Below, in pieces: positions 35,322 to 44,787 of a DNA stretch of 64,000 nucleotides. The notes beneath the pieces are model-generated. The model worked only from the letters and a program-made list of their open reading frames with translations. It was not told where the DNA came from and ran no database searches. The stretch covers positions 496,001-560,000 of the forward strand of contig JADJQT010000001.1 in NCBI GenBank assembly GCA_016712595.1, written 5' to 3'. This DNA is from Rhodospirillales bacterium (GTDB lineage: Bacteria; Pseudomonadota; Alphaproteobacteria; Rhodospirillales; Defluviicoccaceae). How positions within the stretch are numbered: position 1 is the first letter of the stretch; every line of letters starts with the position of its first letter. The translations under genes and the position numbers were made by a program.

Positions 35322-35420
35322 TCCGCTCATAAGTTGTAAACGGTCTCGTGCTACCTTGGCAGCGTGAACCGGCCGCGCGATGCGTGCCGATGGATGCCAC
35401 AGGATGAAGTCGAGCCGACC

Positions 35421-38147
35421 ATGGACGACCTGCTGCGCGAATTCTTGACCGAAACCTCCGAGAGTCTGGCTGTCCTCGACGCTGAACTGGTGCAGTTCGA
35501 GCATCAGCCGGACGACACCGCCACTCTTGGCAATATTTTCCGGCTGGTTCACACGATCAAGGGAACGTGTGGGTTTATCGGGTTACCGCGACTGGAATCA
35601 ATCGCCCATGCTGGCGAAAACGTGCTCGGCAAGTTCCGAGATGGCGTTCTACCGGTGACACCCAAGGCGGTGACGGCGATCTTGAAGTGCATCGATGCCA
35701 TCCGCGCTCTTCTGGCGACGCTCGAGGAAACGGGCGCGGAGCCCGCTGGCAATGATAGTGTCCTTCTCGCCGAGCTGAACGACATCGCATCCGGAGGGAC
35801 AGGTTCGGTTGAACCCGAGCCGAGTGCTTCAAAGGCGGCGCCTGCTCTTGCAGAAGCGGTGATTCCGGCTTCCGCTCTACCGGCAGGAGAGGCAGCATCA
35901 CCTACCCTTGCCGCGTCCGTCATCGGCGATACCGGCGCGACCCTTGCTGGCGAATTGACGGCCGAAGACGAATGCGCGGATGCGGTGAAGCCGCCGGTTC
36001 CCAGCAATCCACCAGCTCCGTCGAGCGCTCCCGTGGTTGAGGCGGCTGTCGGTGAGTCCGCGGGCACGACGGTCACGGCGACGAAGGCGGTTCCGGTCGC
36101 TCAGCAATCGATCCGGGTCTCGGTGGAAACGTTGGAATCGCTGATGAACCTGGTCAGCGAGCTGGTTCTGACGCGCAATCAGCTCCTGCAGATGGTTCGT
36201 GGCCAGTCGGATACCGGCTTTTCGGTACCCCTGCAGCGGTTGAGCCACATCACCAGCGAGCTGCAGGAAGGCGTGATGAAAACGCGCATGCAGCCGATCG
36301 GCAATGCCTGGTCGAAGCTGCCGCGTATCGTTCGCGACCTCGCGCATGAAACGGGCAAGAAGCTCGAGTTGCAGATGCATGGCGAGACGACCGAACTCGA
36401 TCGCCAGGTTCTGGAACTGGTCAAGGACCCGTTCACCCACATGGTGCGCAACGCGGCTGATCATGGGATCGAGACGCCTGAAGAGCGGCGAAAGGCGGGG
36501 AAACCCGAAACAGGAGTGATCCGTTTCTCCGCGCATCACGAGGGCGGTCACATCATCATCGAAGTCAGCGATGACGGTCGCGGCCTGAACCTTGAGCGAA
36601 TTCGCGCCAAGGCGCTGGAGAAGGGGCTCGTTCGCGAGGCCGATCTCGCGCAAATGTCTGATCAGCAGATCTATCAGTTCGTCTTTCAAGCGGGTTTCTC
36701 AACCGCAGACAAAGTGACGAGCGTTTCCGGCCGTGGTGTCGGGATGGACGTCCTGCGCACGAACATCGAAAAGATCGGCGGTAACATTGAGCTGACGTCG
36801 ACGCCGGGCAAAGGCTCGACGATCATCGTCAAAATCCCCCTCACCCTTGCCATCGTCTCGGCGCTGATCGTCGCCGCCGGAGGGCAGCGCTTCGCGTTGC
36901 CGCAGATTTGCGTCGTCGAACTCGTTCGGGTCAACGGCTCGGGCGAGACTCGCATCGAGACCATTCGCCAAACTCCGTTGCTTCGGCTACGCGACCGCTT
37001 GCTGCCGCTGATTGACCTTCGTGTCTTGCTGAACATCAAGAACGGCACGGCCGAATCTGTCCCGTCGATGGGTGAGATTTCCGACGCGTGCGTCGTCGTC
37101 ACTCAGGTCGGCCAGCTTCGGTTCGGGGTGATCGTGGATGAGGTGTTTGATACCGAAGAAATCGTCGTCAAGCCGGTCAACCCACTTCTGCGCGGCATTC
37201 GCTACTATGCCGGCAATACCATCCTTGGGGACGGCGGGGTCGTGATGATCCTCGATCCCAACGGCATCGCCCAGGCTATCGGCCAGCAGTCTTCCCAGAC
37301 GGAAGACGCGACATCCGAGGCGGAGCACGACGACGGCGCAAAATCACGCTTGCTCGTCTTCCGTGCTGGAGGTGAGGGCATGAAGGCCATCCCGCTCGAA
37401 CTCGTCGCCCGCCTGGAGGAGATCGACCTCGCAACCGTCGAACGTCCGCAGGATCGGCCGATGATACAGTATCGCGGTCATCTTATGCCGCTCGTCGCGT
37501 GTGATCCGAACTTCGCCTGGCCACGCGAAGGGAGGCGGCCGGTTCTCGTGTTTACCGACCGTGGCCGCTCAATGGGATTGATCGTCGAAGAGATTGTCGA
37601 TATCGCCGAGGAACGGCTGGTGATCGAGTTGGCGGCGCAGCGTGAGGCCTCGGTCGGAAGCATCGTTGTCAACGGGCGCGCGACCGAACTTGTGGACGCG
37701 GCACATTACCTGACCCAGGCTTTACCGGGCTGGTTCGAGAACAATCTTGCTCATCTCAGCGAGGTGAAACAATCCCCCAGGGTGCTGTTGGTCGAGGATA
37801 GCCCGTTCTTCCAGCGACTTCTAACCCCGTTCCTCGAGTCCCTCGGCTACACTGTGACAACCGCTGACGATGCTCAGCACGCACTCGCTCTGCGCGATCG
37901 TGGTGTCAAGTTCGAAGCGATCATCAGCGATATCGAAATGCCCGGAATGGACGGCTTCGAATTCGCGGAGACCGTCCGGCGCGAAGGGAACTGGTGTGAG
38001 ATGCCCCTGTTGGCGCTGTCGTCTCATGCCTCCGAGCGAGACCTTGCCCGGGGCCGAACGGCGGGGTTCACCGACTACATCGCCAAGTTCGATCGCGAAG
38101 GGTTGGTATCCAGTCTGCAAAAAACCTTGCGTACGGCACATGCGTGA
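35421..38147 (+). CDS. cheA: Hybrid chemotaxis histidine kinase CheA with receiver domain
   Basis: The 908-residue kinase has an HPt domain with phosphoacceptor H44 (VHTIKGTCG), an Ala/Pro/Ser-rich linker (about 130-230), the dimerisation and HATPase domains (about 235-480; N box VRNAADHGIETPEER, G1 VSDDGRGLN), a CheW-like domain (about 485-620), a second CheW-like domain (about 640-770), and a C-terminal receiver with phosphoacceptor D837 (IISDIEMPGMDG). It phosphorylates CheY and CheB. No separate cheW gene is found nearby. The ATG at 35421 is preferred because the HPt helix starts there; 35394 is an alternative. Confidence 0.93.
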   Translation: MDDLLREFLTETSESLAVLDAELVQFEHQPDDTATLGNIFRLVHTIKGTCGFIGLPRLESIAHAGENVLGKFRDGVLPVTPKAVTAILKCIDAIRALLATLEETGAEPAGNDSVLLAELNDIASGGTGSVEPEPSASKAAPALAEAVIPASALPAGEAASPTLAASVIGDTGATLAGELTAEDECADAVKPPVPSNPPAPSSAPVVEAAVGESAGTTVTATKAVPVAQQSIRVSVETLESLMNLVSELVLTRNQLLQMVRGQSDTGFSVPLQRLSHITSELQEGVMKTRMQPIGNAWSKLPRIVRDLAHETGKKLELQMHGETTELDRQVLELVKDPFTHMVRNAADHGIETPEERRKAGKPETGVIRFSAHHEGGHIIIEVSDDGRGLNLERIRAKALEKGLVREADLAQMSDQQIYQFVFQAGFSTADKVTSVSGRGVGMDVLRTNIEKIGGNIELTSTPGKGSTIIVKIPLTLAIVSALIVAAGGQRFALPQICVVELVRVNGSGETRIETIRQTPLLRLRDRLLPLIDLRVLLNIKNGTAESVPSMGEISDACVVVTQVGQLRFGVIVDEVFDTEEIVVKPVNPLLRGIRYYAGNTILGDGGVVMILDPNGIAQAIGQQSSQTEDATSEAEHDDGAKSRLLVFRAGGEGMKAIPLELVARLEEIDLATVERPQDRPMIQYRGHLMPLVACDPNFAWPREGRRPVLVFTDRGRSMGLIVEEIVDIAEERLVIELAAQREASVGSIVVNGRATELVDAAHYLTQALPGWFENNLAHLSEVKQSPRVLLVEDSPFFQRLLTPFLESLGYTVTTADDAQHALALRDRGVKFEAIISDIEMPGMDGFEFAETVRREGNWCEMPLLALSSHASERDLARGRTAGFTDYIAKFDREGLVSSLQKTLRTAHA

Positions 38148-38239
38148 TCGCATCCGTCGACGCGCCAATCGGTCTGTACGGAAAAACCCATGCTTGAGCG
38201 GCGCAACATTCCGAAACTGATTAAGGATCGGAGCCTGTC

Positions 38240-38608
38240 ATGAAAACTTGTCTTGTCGTCGATGACTCGCGGGTCATTCGAATGGTCGCACGCAAAGTCC
38301 TTCAGGAATTGCAATTCGATGTAAAGGAAGCTGCGCATGGCCAAGAGGCTCTGACACGCTGCTGTGAAGAAATGCCTGACGCAATTCTGCTCGACTGGAA
38401 CATGCCGATCATGAGCGGGATCGAGTTCCTCGTCGCATTGCGTCGCATGTCAAACGGCGGCGATCCGATCGTCGTTTTCTGCACGACCGAAAGCGAGTTA
38501 TCGCGCATTCAGCAGGCGATCGAGCTTGGCGCGAACGAGTACATCATGAAGCCGTTCGATAGCGAGATCATTCAGCTCAAATTCGAGCAGCTCGGCCTGC
38601 TGGATTGA
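38240..38608 (+). CDS. cheY: Chemotaxis response regulator CheY
   Basis: The 122-residue protein is a single receiver domain with the acidic pair D8/D9, phosphoacceptor D52 (ILLDWNMP), a conserved threonine in FCTTESE, and the lysine in YIMKPF. Phosphorylated CheY binds the flagellar switch. It follows cheA after 92 bases and precedes cheB by 11. No output domain is present. Confidence 0.93.
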   Translation: MKTCLVVDDSRVIRMVARKVLQELQFDVKEAAHGQEALTRCCEEMPDAILLDWNMPIMSGIEFLVALRRMSNGGDPIVVFCTTESELSRIQQAIELGANEYIMKPFDSEIIQLKFEQLGLLD

Positions 38609-38619
38609 GCGGAGACGAC

Positions 38620-39810
38620 ATGTTGAACGTTCGAGATAACGCAACCGCTGGGCGCGTGCACGAAACTGGCGGAAATCCCGTCCGGGTGATGGTCGCGGAT
38701 GACTCGGCGGTCGTTCGCGGGCTGATAACCCGGATGCTGGAGTCAGACCCCGAGGTCTGCGTTGTCGCTTCGGTAAGCAACGGCTCTCTTGCCGTCGAAC
38801 GGCTTTCGCGAAGCCGCGACATGGATGTCATCGTTCTCGATATCGAGATGCCGGTAATGGATGGGATCACGGCGCTCGGCAAGCTGATCGCGATCGATCC
38901 GACCATACAGGTCATAATGGCCTCGACCCTGACACAGCATAATGCACAGATCAGTATCCGCGCGCTCGATGCGGGTGCGGCGGACTATCTGCCGAAGCCC
39001 TCATCGCGCGAACTTGTTGGAGCGGCCGACTTTCGTCGCGAATTGTTATTGAAGGTCAAGACGCTGGGCGGAGTTCGCCGCAGGAGGCTGGCGCCGGCGA
39101 CCTCATCGACGACGCCAGTGGCGTCCGTGAGCGAGGTTTCGCGCCGCGTGACGCGTACACCAGCCGTGCCGACCGCGGCTGTTGCGCAGACCAAACTCTC
39201 GCTGCGTCCGACCGTTCGGAATCGCCCGGACGTAATCGCCATCGGCTGTTCTACCGGCGGGCCCCAGGCGCTCGCAGCCGTACTGAAGTCGATCAAGCCG
39301 GGCGATTTCGCGCAGCCTTTGCTGATTACCCAGCATATGCCGCCGACATTTACCACCATTCTCGCCGAACACCTGCAGCGGGTCAGCGGCCTTCCGTGCG
39401 CCGAGGCAAAGTCGGGCGAAACGCTCGAGGGCGGACGGCTCTATGTCGCACCCGGCGATTTTCACATGATCGTCGAGGGAGCGCCAGGCAACGCACGGTT
39501 GAAATTAACCCGTGAGCCGCCGGAGAACTTCTGCCGGCCGTCGGTCGATCCGATGCTGCGTAGTCTCGCGCGCTGTTACGGTAGCCGGGCGCTTGCCGTC
39601 ATTCTGACCGGAATGGGCGCGGACGGCCTCGCCGGTAGCCGCCAACTCGTCGAGTCCGGAGGTAACGTCGTCGCTCAAGATCAAGCCAGCAGCGTCGTCT
39701 GGGGAATGCCCGGAGCGGTCGCCAGTGCTGGGCTGTGTTGCGCGGTCGAACCCCTCGACCGCATCGCCGCGACGATGGTCGCGCTCGCCAAGGGAGCAGT
39801 CGTCCGATGA
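38620..39810 (+). CDS. cheB: Chemotaxis protein-glutamate methylesterase CheB
   Basis: The 396-residue protein has a receiver domain (D74 in VIVLDIEMP), a linker, and a C-terminal methylesterase domain with the catalytic Ser in IGCSTGGPQAL, His in TQHMPPTFT and Asp in LTGMGADGLAG. It removes methyl groups from receptors and deamidates glutamines. GGAG precedes the ATG at 38620; a TTG 15 bases earlier is not needed. The stop overlaps the cheR start. Confidence 0.95.
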   Translation: MLNVRDNATAGRVHETGGNPVRVMVADDSAVVRGLITRMLESDPEVCVVASVSNGSLAVERLSRSRDMDVIVLDIEMPVMDGITALGKLIAIDPTIQVIMASTLTQHNAQISIRALDAGAADYLPKPSSRELVGAADFRRELLLKVKTLGGVRRRRLAPATSSTTPVASVSEVSRRVTRTPAVPTAAVAQTKLSLRPTVRNRPDVIAIGCSTGGPQALAAVLKSIKPGDFAQPLLITQHMPPTFTTILAEHLQRVSGLPCAEAKSGETLEGGRLYVAPGDFHMIVEGAPGNARLKLTREPPENFCRPSVDPMLRSLARCYGSRALAVILTGMGADGLAGSRQLVESGGNVVAQDQASSVVWGMPGAVASAGLCCAVEPLDRIAATMVALAKGAVVR

Positions 39811-40661
39811 CACCTGCGGATCTGGAGTTTCTTAGCACCCTCATCCGCCAGCGTGCGGGCATCGTGATCGGCACCGATAAGGCGTATCTACTCGAGAACC
39901 GGCTGTCACCCATAGTCGCGCAACGGAAACTGGCGAACATTTCGGCGCTGGTTGCGATCTTGCGCGCGGGCAGCGATCAAGGGCTCATTCGCGAAGTGGT
40001 CGAGGCGATGACGACCAATGAGACGCTGTTTTTTCGTGATACGCGCCCCTTCGAGCTGTTGCGGACGGATATTTTGCCCGCATTGATGGCCACGCGCGGC
40101 GGTAACCGCACATTACGCATCTGGAGCGCCGCCTGTTCGACCGGCCAGGAGCCGTATTCGATCGCCATGTTGCTCAAGGAAGAAGGAGCAAAGCTGGCGG
40201 ACTGGCGTATCAGCATTACCGCAACCGACCTTGCGCGGCCGGTTCTGACCAAGGCGCGGGCGGGAGTCTATTCGCAGTTCGAAGTCCAGCGCGGCCTCGC
40301 CATCCGTTTGCTTGTCAAGTACTTCAAGCAGATGGGCACACATTGGGAGATTGATCCGGCACTGCGTGCGATGATCGAATTCCGCGAACATAATATTATC
40401 CAGGATGCACCTCCCCAGAAGACGTTCGATATTATCTTCTGTCGTAATCTTCTAATCTATTTTGATCAGGCGCTGAAACGAAAGGTCCTGGATAAACTAG
40501 CGGAAGCAATGGCTCCGGACGCGGTTTTGTTTCTCGGCGGAGCTGAAAGCGTCATCGGTGTATCGGACGTGCTCGAACCGGTTCCCAGCCAGCGTGGTGT
40601 CTATCGTCGCAAAACCGCCGCCGCGGATCCGGTCCGCCAGGCTGCCGGTGCGCGCGGTTGA
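39807..40661 (+). CDS. cheR: Chemotaxis protein methyltransferase CheR
   Basis: The 284-residue enzyme methylates receptor glutamates with S-adenosylmethionine. It has the CheR N-terminal helical domain (FLSTLIRQRAGIVIGTDK), the SAM-binding loop WSAACSTGQEPYSIAM, and IIFCRNLLIYFD. Its ATG overlaps the cheB stop as ATGA, so the two are coupled and receptor methylation and demethylation stay in balance. It is the last gene of the che run. Confidence 0.95.
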   Translation: MTPADLEFLSTLIRQRAGIVIGTDKAYLLENRLSPIVAQRKLANISALVAILRAGSDQGLIREVVEAMTTNETLFFRDTRPFELLRTDILPALMATRGGNRTLRIWSAACSTGQEPYSIAMLLKEEGAKLADWRISITATDLARPVLTKARAGVYSQFEVQRGLAIRLLVKYFKQMGTHWEIDPALRAMIEFREHNIIQDAPPQKTFDIIFCRNLLIYFDQALKRKVLDKLAEAMAPDAVLFLGGAESVIGVSDVLEPVPSQRGVYRRKTAAADPVRQAAGARG

Positions 40662-40719
40662 TTTCCTGATCTGTGTGTATCTCTGATTGTATTCTGGTGG
40701 CCATAGCGTGCGTTGCTCC

Positions 40720-40748
40720 GGGGAGAGGAGGGCCTGCCGGCTCTCCCC
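40720..40748. terminator. Inverted repeat between cheR and ctrA, possible bidirectional terminator
   Basis: GGGGAGAG (40720-40727) and CTCTCCCC (40741-40748) form a perfect 8-bp stem with a 13-base loop in the 101-base gap between two convergent genes. There is no T-run on either side, so if it terminates transcription it probably does so weakly or with Rho. Confidence 0.4.
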
Positions 40749-40762
40749 TCCCGATCGAGCTA

Positions 40763-41476
40763 TCACGCAGCAACCGCCTCGGAAGCAAGGTCGCCATGCT
40801 GAGTGGGCTCCCGCAAGACATACCCACGGCCCCACACCGTCTCTATGTAATGCTCGCCGCGCGTCGCGGCAGCAAGCTTCTTGCGCAATTTGCAGATAAA
40901 CACGTCGACGATCTTCAATTCTGGCTCATCCAGTCCGCCATAGAGATGATTTAGGAACATCTCCTTGGTGAGTGTCGTACCTTTGCGCAAACTGAGTAGT
41001 TCGAGAATGCCATATTCTTTTCCGGTCAGGTGCAGCGGTAGATCGTCGACGGAAACGGTGCGCGCCGCGAGATTGACCGCAAGACGTCCGGTACGGATCT
41101 CCGAGTGTGCATGACCCTTGGAGCGGCGGACGATGGCCTGGATACGGGCGATTAGCTCACCCTTATCGAACGGCTTTGTTAAGTAGTCGTCGGCACCGGA
41201 CCCAAGGCAACGCACCTTGTTGTCCGCTTGCGTCAGGCCCGAAAGGATCAACACAGGCGTCGAGATCCGCGCCAGGCGCAACCGACGCAAAACTTCGGCG
41301 CCGTCCATGTCGGGCAGGACGAGGTCGAGCAGGACGATATCGTAGTCGTATAGCTTGGCGACCTCGAGTCCGTCCTCTCCGGATTCGGTAGAATCAACCA
41401 CCATGTTCTCGCTCTTGAGCATCAGTTGGATGCTGCGGGAGATCGTACGGTCGTCTTCGATGAGCAAAACACGCAT
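40763..41476 (-). CDS. ctrA: Cell cycle response regulator CtrA
   Basis: The 237-residue OmpR-type regulator has a receiver with phosphoacceptor D51 (IVLLDLVLPDMDG) and a winged-helix DNA-binding domain ending HYIETVWGRGYVLREP. The sequence is that of CtrA, including the conserved LTGKEYGILELLSLRKGTTL helix segment and KLRKKL. Phosphate comes through ChpT, encoded 6 kb away. In Rhodospirillales CtrA mainly controls motility genes, in line with its location between che and fli genes. It is divergent from fliI. Confidence 0.95.
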   Translation of the reverse strand: MRVLLIEDDRTISRSIQLMLKSENMVVDSTESGEDGLEVAKLYDYDIVLLDLVLPDMDGAEVLRRLRLARISTPVLILSGLTQADNKVRCLGSGADDYLTKPFDKGELIARIQAIVRRSKGHAHSEIRTGRLAVNLAARTVSVDDLPLHLTGKEYGILELLSLRKGTTLTKEMFLNHLYGGLDEPELKIVDVFICKLRKKLAAATRGEHYIETVWGRGYVLREPTQHGDLASEAVAA

Positions 41477-41707
41477 GATGTCGGCCCCGTATACACTTTT
41501 TAAGTGCCAATGTTCAGAAACGCTCCACCAAACATAGTATCAGTTCGGGGTATATGCAACGAAAAAGTTATAAATTTCAATTTTGCTACAATCTATACGA
41601 GTATCATAGATAATCTCATTAAATTTCAATCTGTTGCTGTCATTCATCGGCCCTTAACGCGCTTCGCGCCAGACTGAAGCTGCGATCGCGTTGATCGAAG
41701 GGAGCCA
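41477..41707. promoter_or_regulatory. AT-rich ctrA-fliI divergent promoter region
   Basis: The 231 bases between the divergent starts are markedly more AT-rich than the surrounding genes, particularly 41540-41640. Several TTAA half-sites are seen (41510-41513, 41619-41622, 41654-41657) but no full TTAA-N7-TTAA. The region presumably carries both promoters and could be autoregulated by CtrA through half-sites. Confidence 0.45.
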
Positions 41708-43084
41708 ATGTCCGTGCCGAGCCCCAGCGCCACTGCTTTTCCGTCGTGCCTTGCCACCAGCCTCGCGTCGCGTCTGGGCAAGATTCCCGATCATGTGCGC
41801 TACGGTTGCGTCTCTGGAATCACCGGGCTTCTGGTCGAGGTCGAGGCGTTATCGAACGTCCTCGCGGTTGGGGATCGCTGCCGGCTGATTGATCGCAGTG
41901 GTGTCGCGACGATGGCGGAAGTTATCGGCTTTCGTGGCGGTCGGAGTCTCGTCATGCCCTACGGGCCAGTCACCGGTCTCGGCCCCGGCTGCCGTGCCGA
42001 GGTCGGCGGTGATGATGACGCGGTATATCCGAACACACGCTGGCTCGGTCGGGTTCTAGGTGCTCTTGGCGAGCCCGTCGACGGACGTGGCCCGTTGCCG
42101 CTCGGGCTCGAGCGCTATCCGCTGCGCAGTGTGCCGCCCGACGCGCACGCACGTCAGCGGGTTGAGGGCAAACTCGACCTGGGTGTGCGGGCGATCAACG
42201 CGTTTCTCACCTGCTGCCGCGGTCAACGACTCGGGGTCTTTGCCGGATCTGGCGTCGGCAAATCGAGCCTCTTATCGATGCTGGCCCGACATACAGAGGC
42301 GGATGTCACCGTCATCGGGTTGATCGGCGAACGCGGCCGTGAGGCGCGCGAGTTTATCGAGGACAGCCTCGGCGAGGAGGGATTGAAGCGAAGTGTCGTC
42401 GTCGTCGCCACCTCCGACCAGTCTCCTCCGTTCCGCCGTCATGCCGCATATACGACACTCGCAATCGCTGAGTATTTCCGCGATCACGGAGCTCGCGTGC
42501 TGTGTCTGATGGATAGCGTCACCCGCTTCGCGATGGCGCAGCGGGAAATCGGCCTTGCAGCCGGCGAGCCGCCGACGAGCAAAGGCTACACACCATCAGT
42601 GTTTGCCGAATTGCCACGTCTGCTCGAGCGCGCCGGCCCAGGAACCGCCGGGCAGGGTAGCATTACCGGCCTGTTCACCGTGCTCGTGGACGGGGACGAC
42701 CACAATGAGCCCATCGCCGATGCTGTGCGCGGAATTCTCGATGGCCACGTCGTCCTCGATCGCGCGATCGCCGAGCGGGGCCGTTTTCCGGCGATCAACG
42801 TACTGAAAAGCGTCTCTCGGAGTCTACCCGGTTGTAACTCCGATGCTGAGAATACACTCATCCGGCGGGCTCGCCGCCTGCTCTCGGTCTATGAGGACAT
42901 GGCGGAGCTGATCCGCCTGGGTGCGTATCGCAAGGGCGCTGATCCCGAGGTCGATCTCGCGGTGCAACTCTATCCCAAGCTGGAAGCGTTTATCGGCCAG
43001 GGGCGAAACGAAAGGTGCTCTCTATTTGACTCATACGCCGCGCTGGAACAAGTGCTGGCGGAGGCGCCGGAAATGGCGACGTAA
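41708..43084 (+). CDS. fliI: Flagellar export ATPase FliI
   Basis: The 458-residue protein is the ATPase of the flagellar type III export apparatus. It has the Walker A GVFAGSGVGKSSLL, the segment GLIGERGREAREFIED, Walker B RVLCLMDSVTRFAMAQRE, and the FliI/YscN-specific PPTSKGYTPSVFAELPRLLERAG. Length is normal for the family. It is followed 46 bases later by fliJ. Other flagellar genes are not in the window. Confidence 0.95.
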   Translation: MSVPSPSATAFPSCLATSLASRLGKIPDHVRYGCVSGITGLLVEVEALSNVLAVGDRCRLIDRSGVATMAEVIGFRGGRSLVMPYGPVTGLGPGCRAEVGGDDDAVYPNTRWLGRVLGALGEPVDGRGPLPLGLERYPLRSVPPDAHARQRVEGKLDLGVRAINAFLTCCRGQRLGVFAGSGVGKSSLLSMLARHTEADVTVIGLIGERGREAREFIEDSLGEEGLKRSVVVVATSDQSPPFRRHAAYTTLAIAEYFRDHGARVLCLMDSVTRFAMAQREIGLAAGEPPTSKGYTPSVFAELPRLLERAGPGTAGQGSITGLFTVLVDGDDHNEPIADAVRGILDGHVVLDRAIAERGRFPAINVLKSVSRSLPGCNSDAENTLIRRARRLLSVYEDMAELIRLGAYRKGADPEVDLAVQLYPKLEAFIGQGRNERCSLFDSYAALEQVLAEAPEMAT

Positions 43085-43130
43085 TGCGCCACGCCGCGCG
43101 CAAGCGTAAACGACAATCAAAGAGGTGGCG

Positions 43131-43568
43131 GTGGCAGGAAAGCTGGCGACACTAATCCGCCTGCATCGCTGGCGACTCGACGAGCAGCAGCGCGTTCTGG
43201 CGGAGAACCTGCAAGTGCTGGACAAGCATGAAGCTGCTTTGCGCGCCATCGATGCATGGATTGAAGAAGAGCAGGCGTACGTGCGTGATGCACCGGCTGA
43301 ACATGCGCTTACCTATTCGGCATTTGCGAGCGCGGTCGACCAACGCCGTACGACCTGTCTTAAGGCAATCGAAACGGCACAAGGGGAAGTCGCGCACCAA
43401 CGCGACGCGGTGCAGGCATGCTATCGCGAGCTGCGCACGATCGAACTGGCGGATGAAGCACGAGGTCAGCGCGAGGCCGCCGAACGGGCGCGCGAGGAAC
43501 GAGCGACCCTTGACGAGATGGCCGTGCTTGGCCACGCCCGTCGCCCTGCAAGCGGGTCATGCCGCTGA
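43131..43568 (+). CDS. fliJ: Flagellar export chaperone FliJ
   Basis: The 145-residue protein is almost wholly alpha-helical with heptad patterns throughout, as expected of the FliJ coiled coil that inserts into the FliI hexamer and helps export. It starts KLATLIRLHRWRLDEQQR, the usual FliJ opening. GTG at 43131 is chosen because AAAGAGG lies five bases ahead; a GTG at 43125 overlaps that site. Identification rests on structure and on its place after fliI. Insertion-sequence debris begins 38 bases after its stop. Confidence 0.82.
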   Translation: MAGKLATLIRLHRWRLDEQQRVLAENLQVLDKHEAALRAIDAWIEEEQAYVRDAPAEHALTYSAFASAVDQRRTTCLKAIETAQGEVAHQRDAVQACYRELRTIELADEARGQREAAERAREERATLDEMAVLGHARRPASGSCR

Positions 43569-43605
43569 GCGATGAAGGTGACTTGACGCGGGGGATTTCC
43601 GATGC

Positions 43606-43869
43606 TGTTGAAAAAGTCGGTTATTCTGCGGAGCGGGGTCAAGCGGATCGGTTTGTGGGGCGGTGGATGACCGCCGTCGTTGGCGGACGGCCTCGAGTAA
43701 TACCGGGGCGGTCTGTTGCTGAGAGATGAGGCGACGGATCAGTTTTGGCAAATTCTGGGCGCAGATGGCGAGGAGCATTTCGTCGTGAACGCTAGTTGAG
43801 CCGCGGATCCGCAACCGAGTGATCCCGGGATGTACTTGAGGTGAGGGAACGTCATCCTGACATTATTCC
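43606..43869 (-). mobile_element. IS1182-like remnant: transposase C-terminus and end repeat
   Basis: The element end TGTTGAAAAAGTCGG at 43606-43620 resembles the inverted-repeat ends of IS1182/IS5-group elements. Reading on the minus strand inward, a fragment resembles the transposase C-terminus (RIRG, then VHDEMLLAICAQNLPKLI), with the preceding FPHLKYI in another frame, so at least one frameshift is present. The rest of the element is missing; it is truncated at about 43870 by a second remnant. It cannot move. Confidence 0.55.
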
Positions 43870-44299
43870 TATCGCGTCGCGACTGAGCGAATGATTCTGT
43901 ATTCGCGAGGCGTATGGCCAAGTAACGCAGCGTTCGTCCATTGTCATGCAGGTTTCCTTCACTTCGCAGCAGCTCGTCGCTGGAACAGAGGTAGACGTTG
44001 CGCGCTGCAATATCCGGGCATTCGCTCTCGAACTTGCCGTGCGCCCCCCTGTCGGCTTTCACCTTCTCCAGGTCGACCACTGCCGCCTCGATCGACGGAT
44101 TCACCCGGTTCTTAATATCGGCTTTCGGCGGCTGATCTCCTGCAGCGCCAGCTCGCCACCCTTCTCGTACGGTTTTTGAACCGATAGAAGCTGTCCCACT
44201 GTAGCCCAGAATCTTGCACGCCTGGCTGACGTCACCGAGCTGCTTCGCCAACTCGAACAGCCCGATCTTCGACTTGATCACTTGCTGCGTCTGCGTCAT
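43870..44299 (-). pseudogene. IS481 family transposase remnant
   Basis: The start TQTQQVIKSKIGLFELAKQL with GDVSQACKILGYS matches the N-terminal helix-turn-helix of IS481 transposases, and NRVNPSIEAAVVDLEKVKAD and AHGKFESECP match later family segments. Between them large parts, including the DDE catalytic core, are deleted. The remnant is therefore inactive. Upstream, 44300-44580 probably holds the degenerate end of the same element, but no clear terminal repeat was found; 44580-44787 shows nothing recognisable. Confidence 0.7.
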
Positions 44300-44787
44300 C
44301 GGCGGATCGCCTTTGTTCGTGCGCCGGTATAGGATGATCACCCCATCCCGGCGCACCTCAGCCCACCGCTACCAAACCGTACCGTCCGATCAACTCCAAA
44401 CCTTTACAGCTCAGTTCATTCACTGCGTCCGCAGCCGGATCGGGAAAATCTTTGGCACCTGGAAGCGAAGCTACGGGCTCAGGCGGATGCGATGGCGAGG
44501 TCTCGCCAAAGCCGCCGCCCAGGTTCACTTCACCGCCATCGCCGACAACCTCAAGCAAACCCTACTTTGACCGCCCGGCCCGCGTGAGCGACACCGCGGT
44601 CCCCGCACACCGCTCTACCACCACCATCAGACGCCCGCTCCGAGCCAACCATCCCTCTATAATCAAACCAAAAAATACCCGTGCACAGGTCTCATTATGC
44701 CAACTTCCGCGGTTCATGACCTATGTGCTCAGCTGCGCGTGCCGATGGTCATAATGCGCGAGGGCTGGGCGACGAGGCGGCTCCGAC

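Noticed and set aside
44452..44754. 100-codon plus-strand frame in the insertion-sequence debris
   Set aside because: Pro/Ser/Thr-rich shadow frame; it covers the degenerate end of the IS481-like element and has no ribosome binding site.
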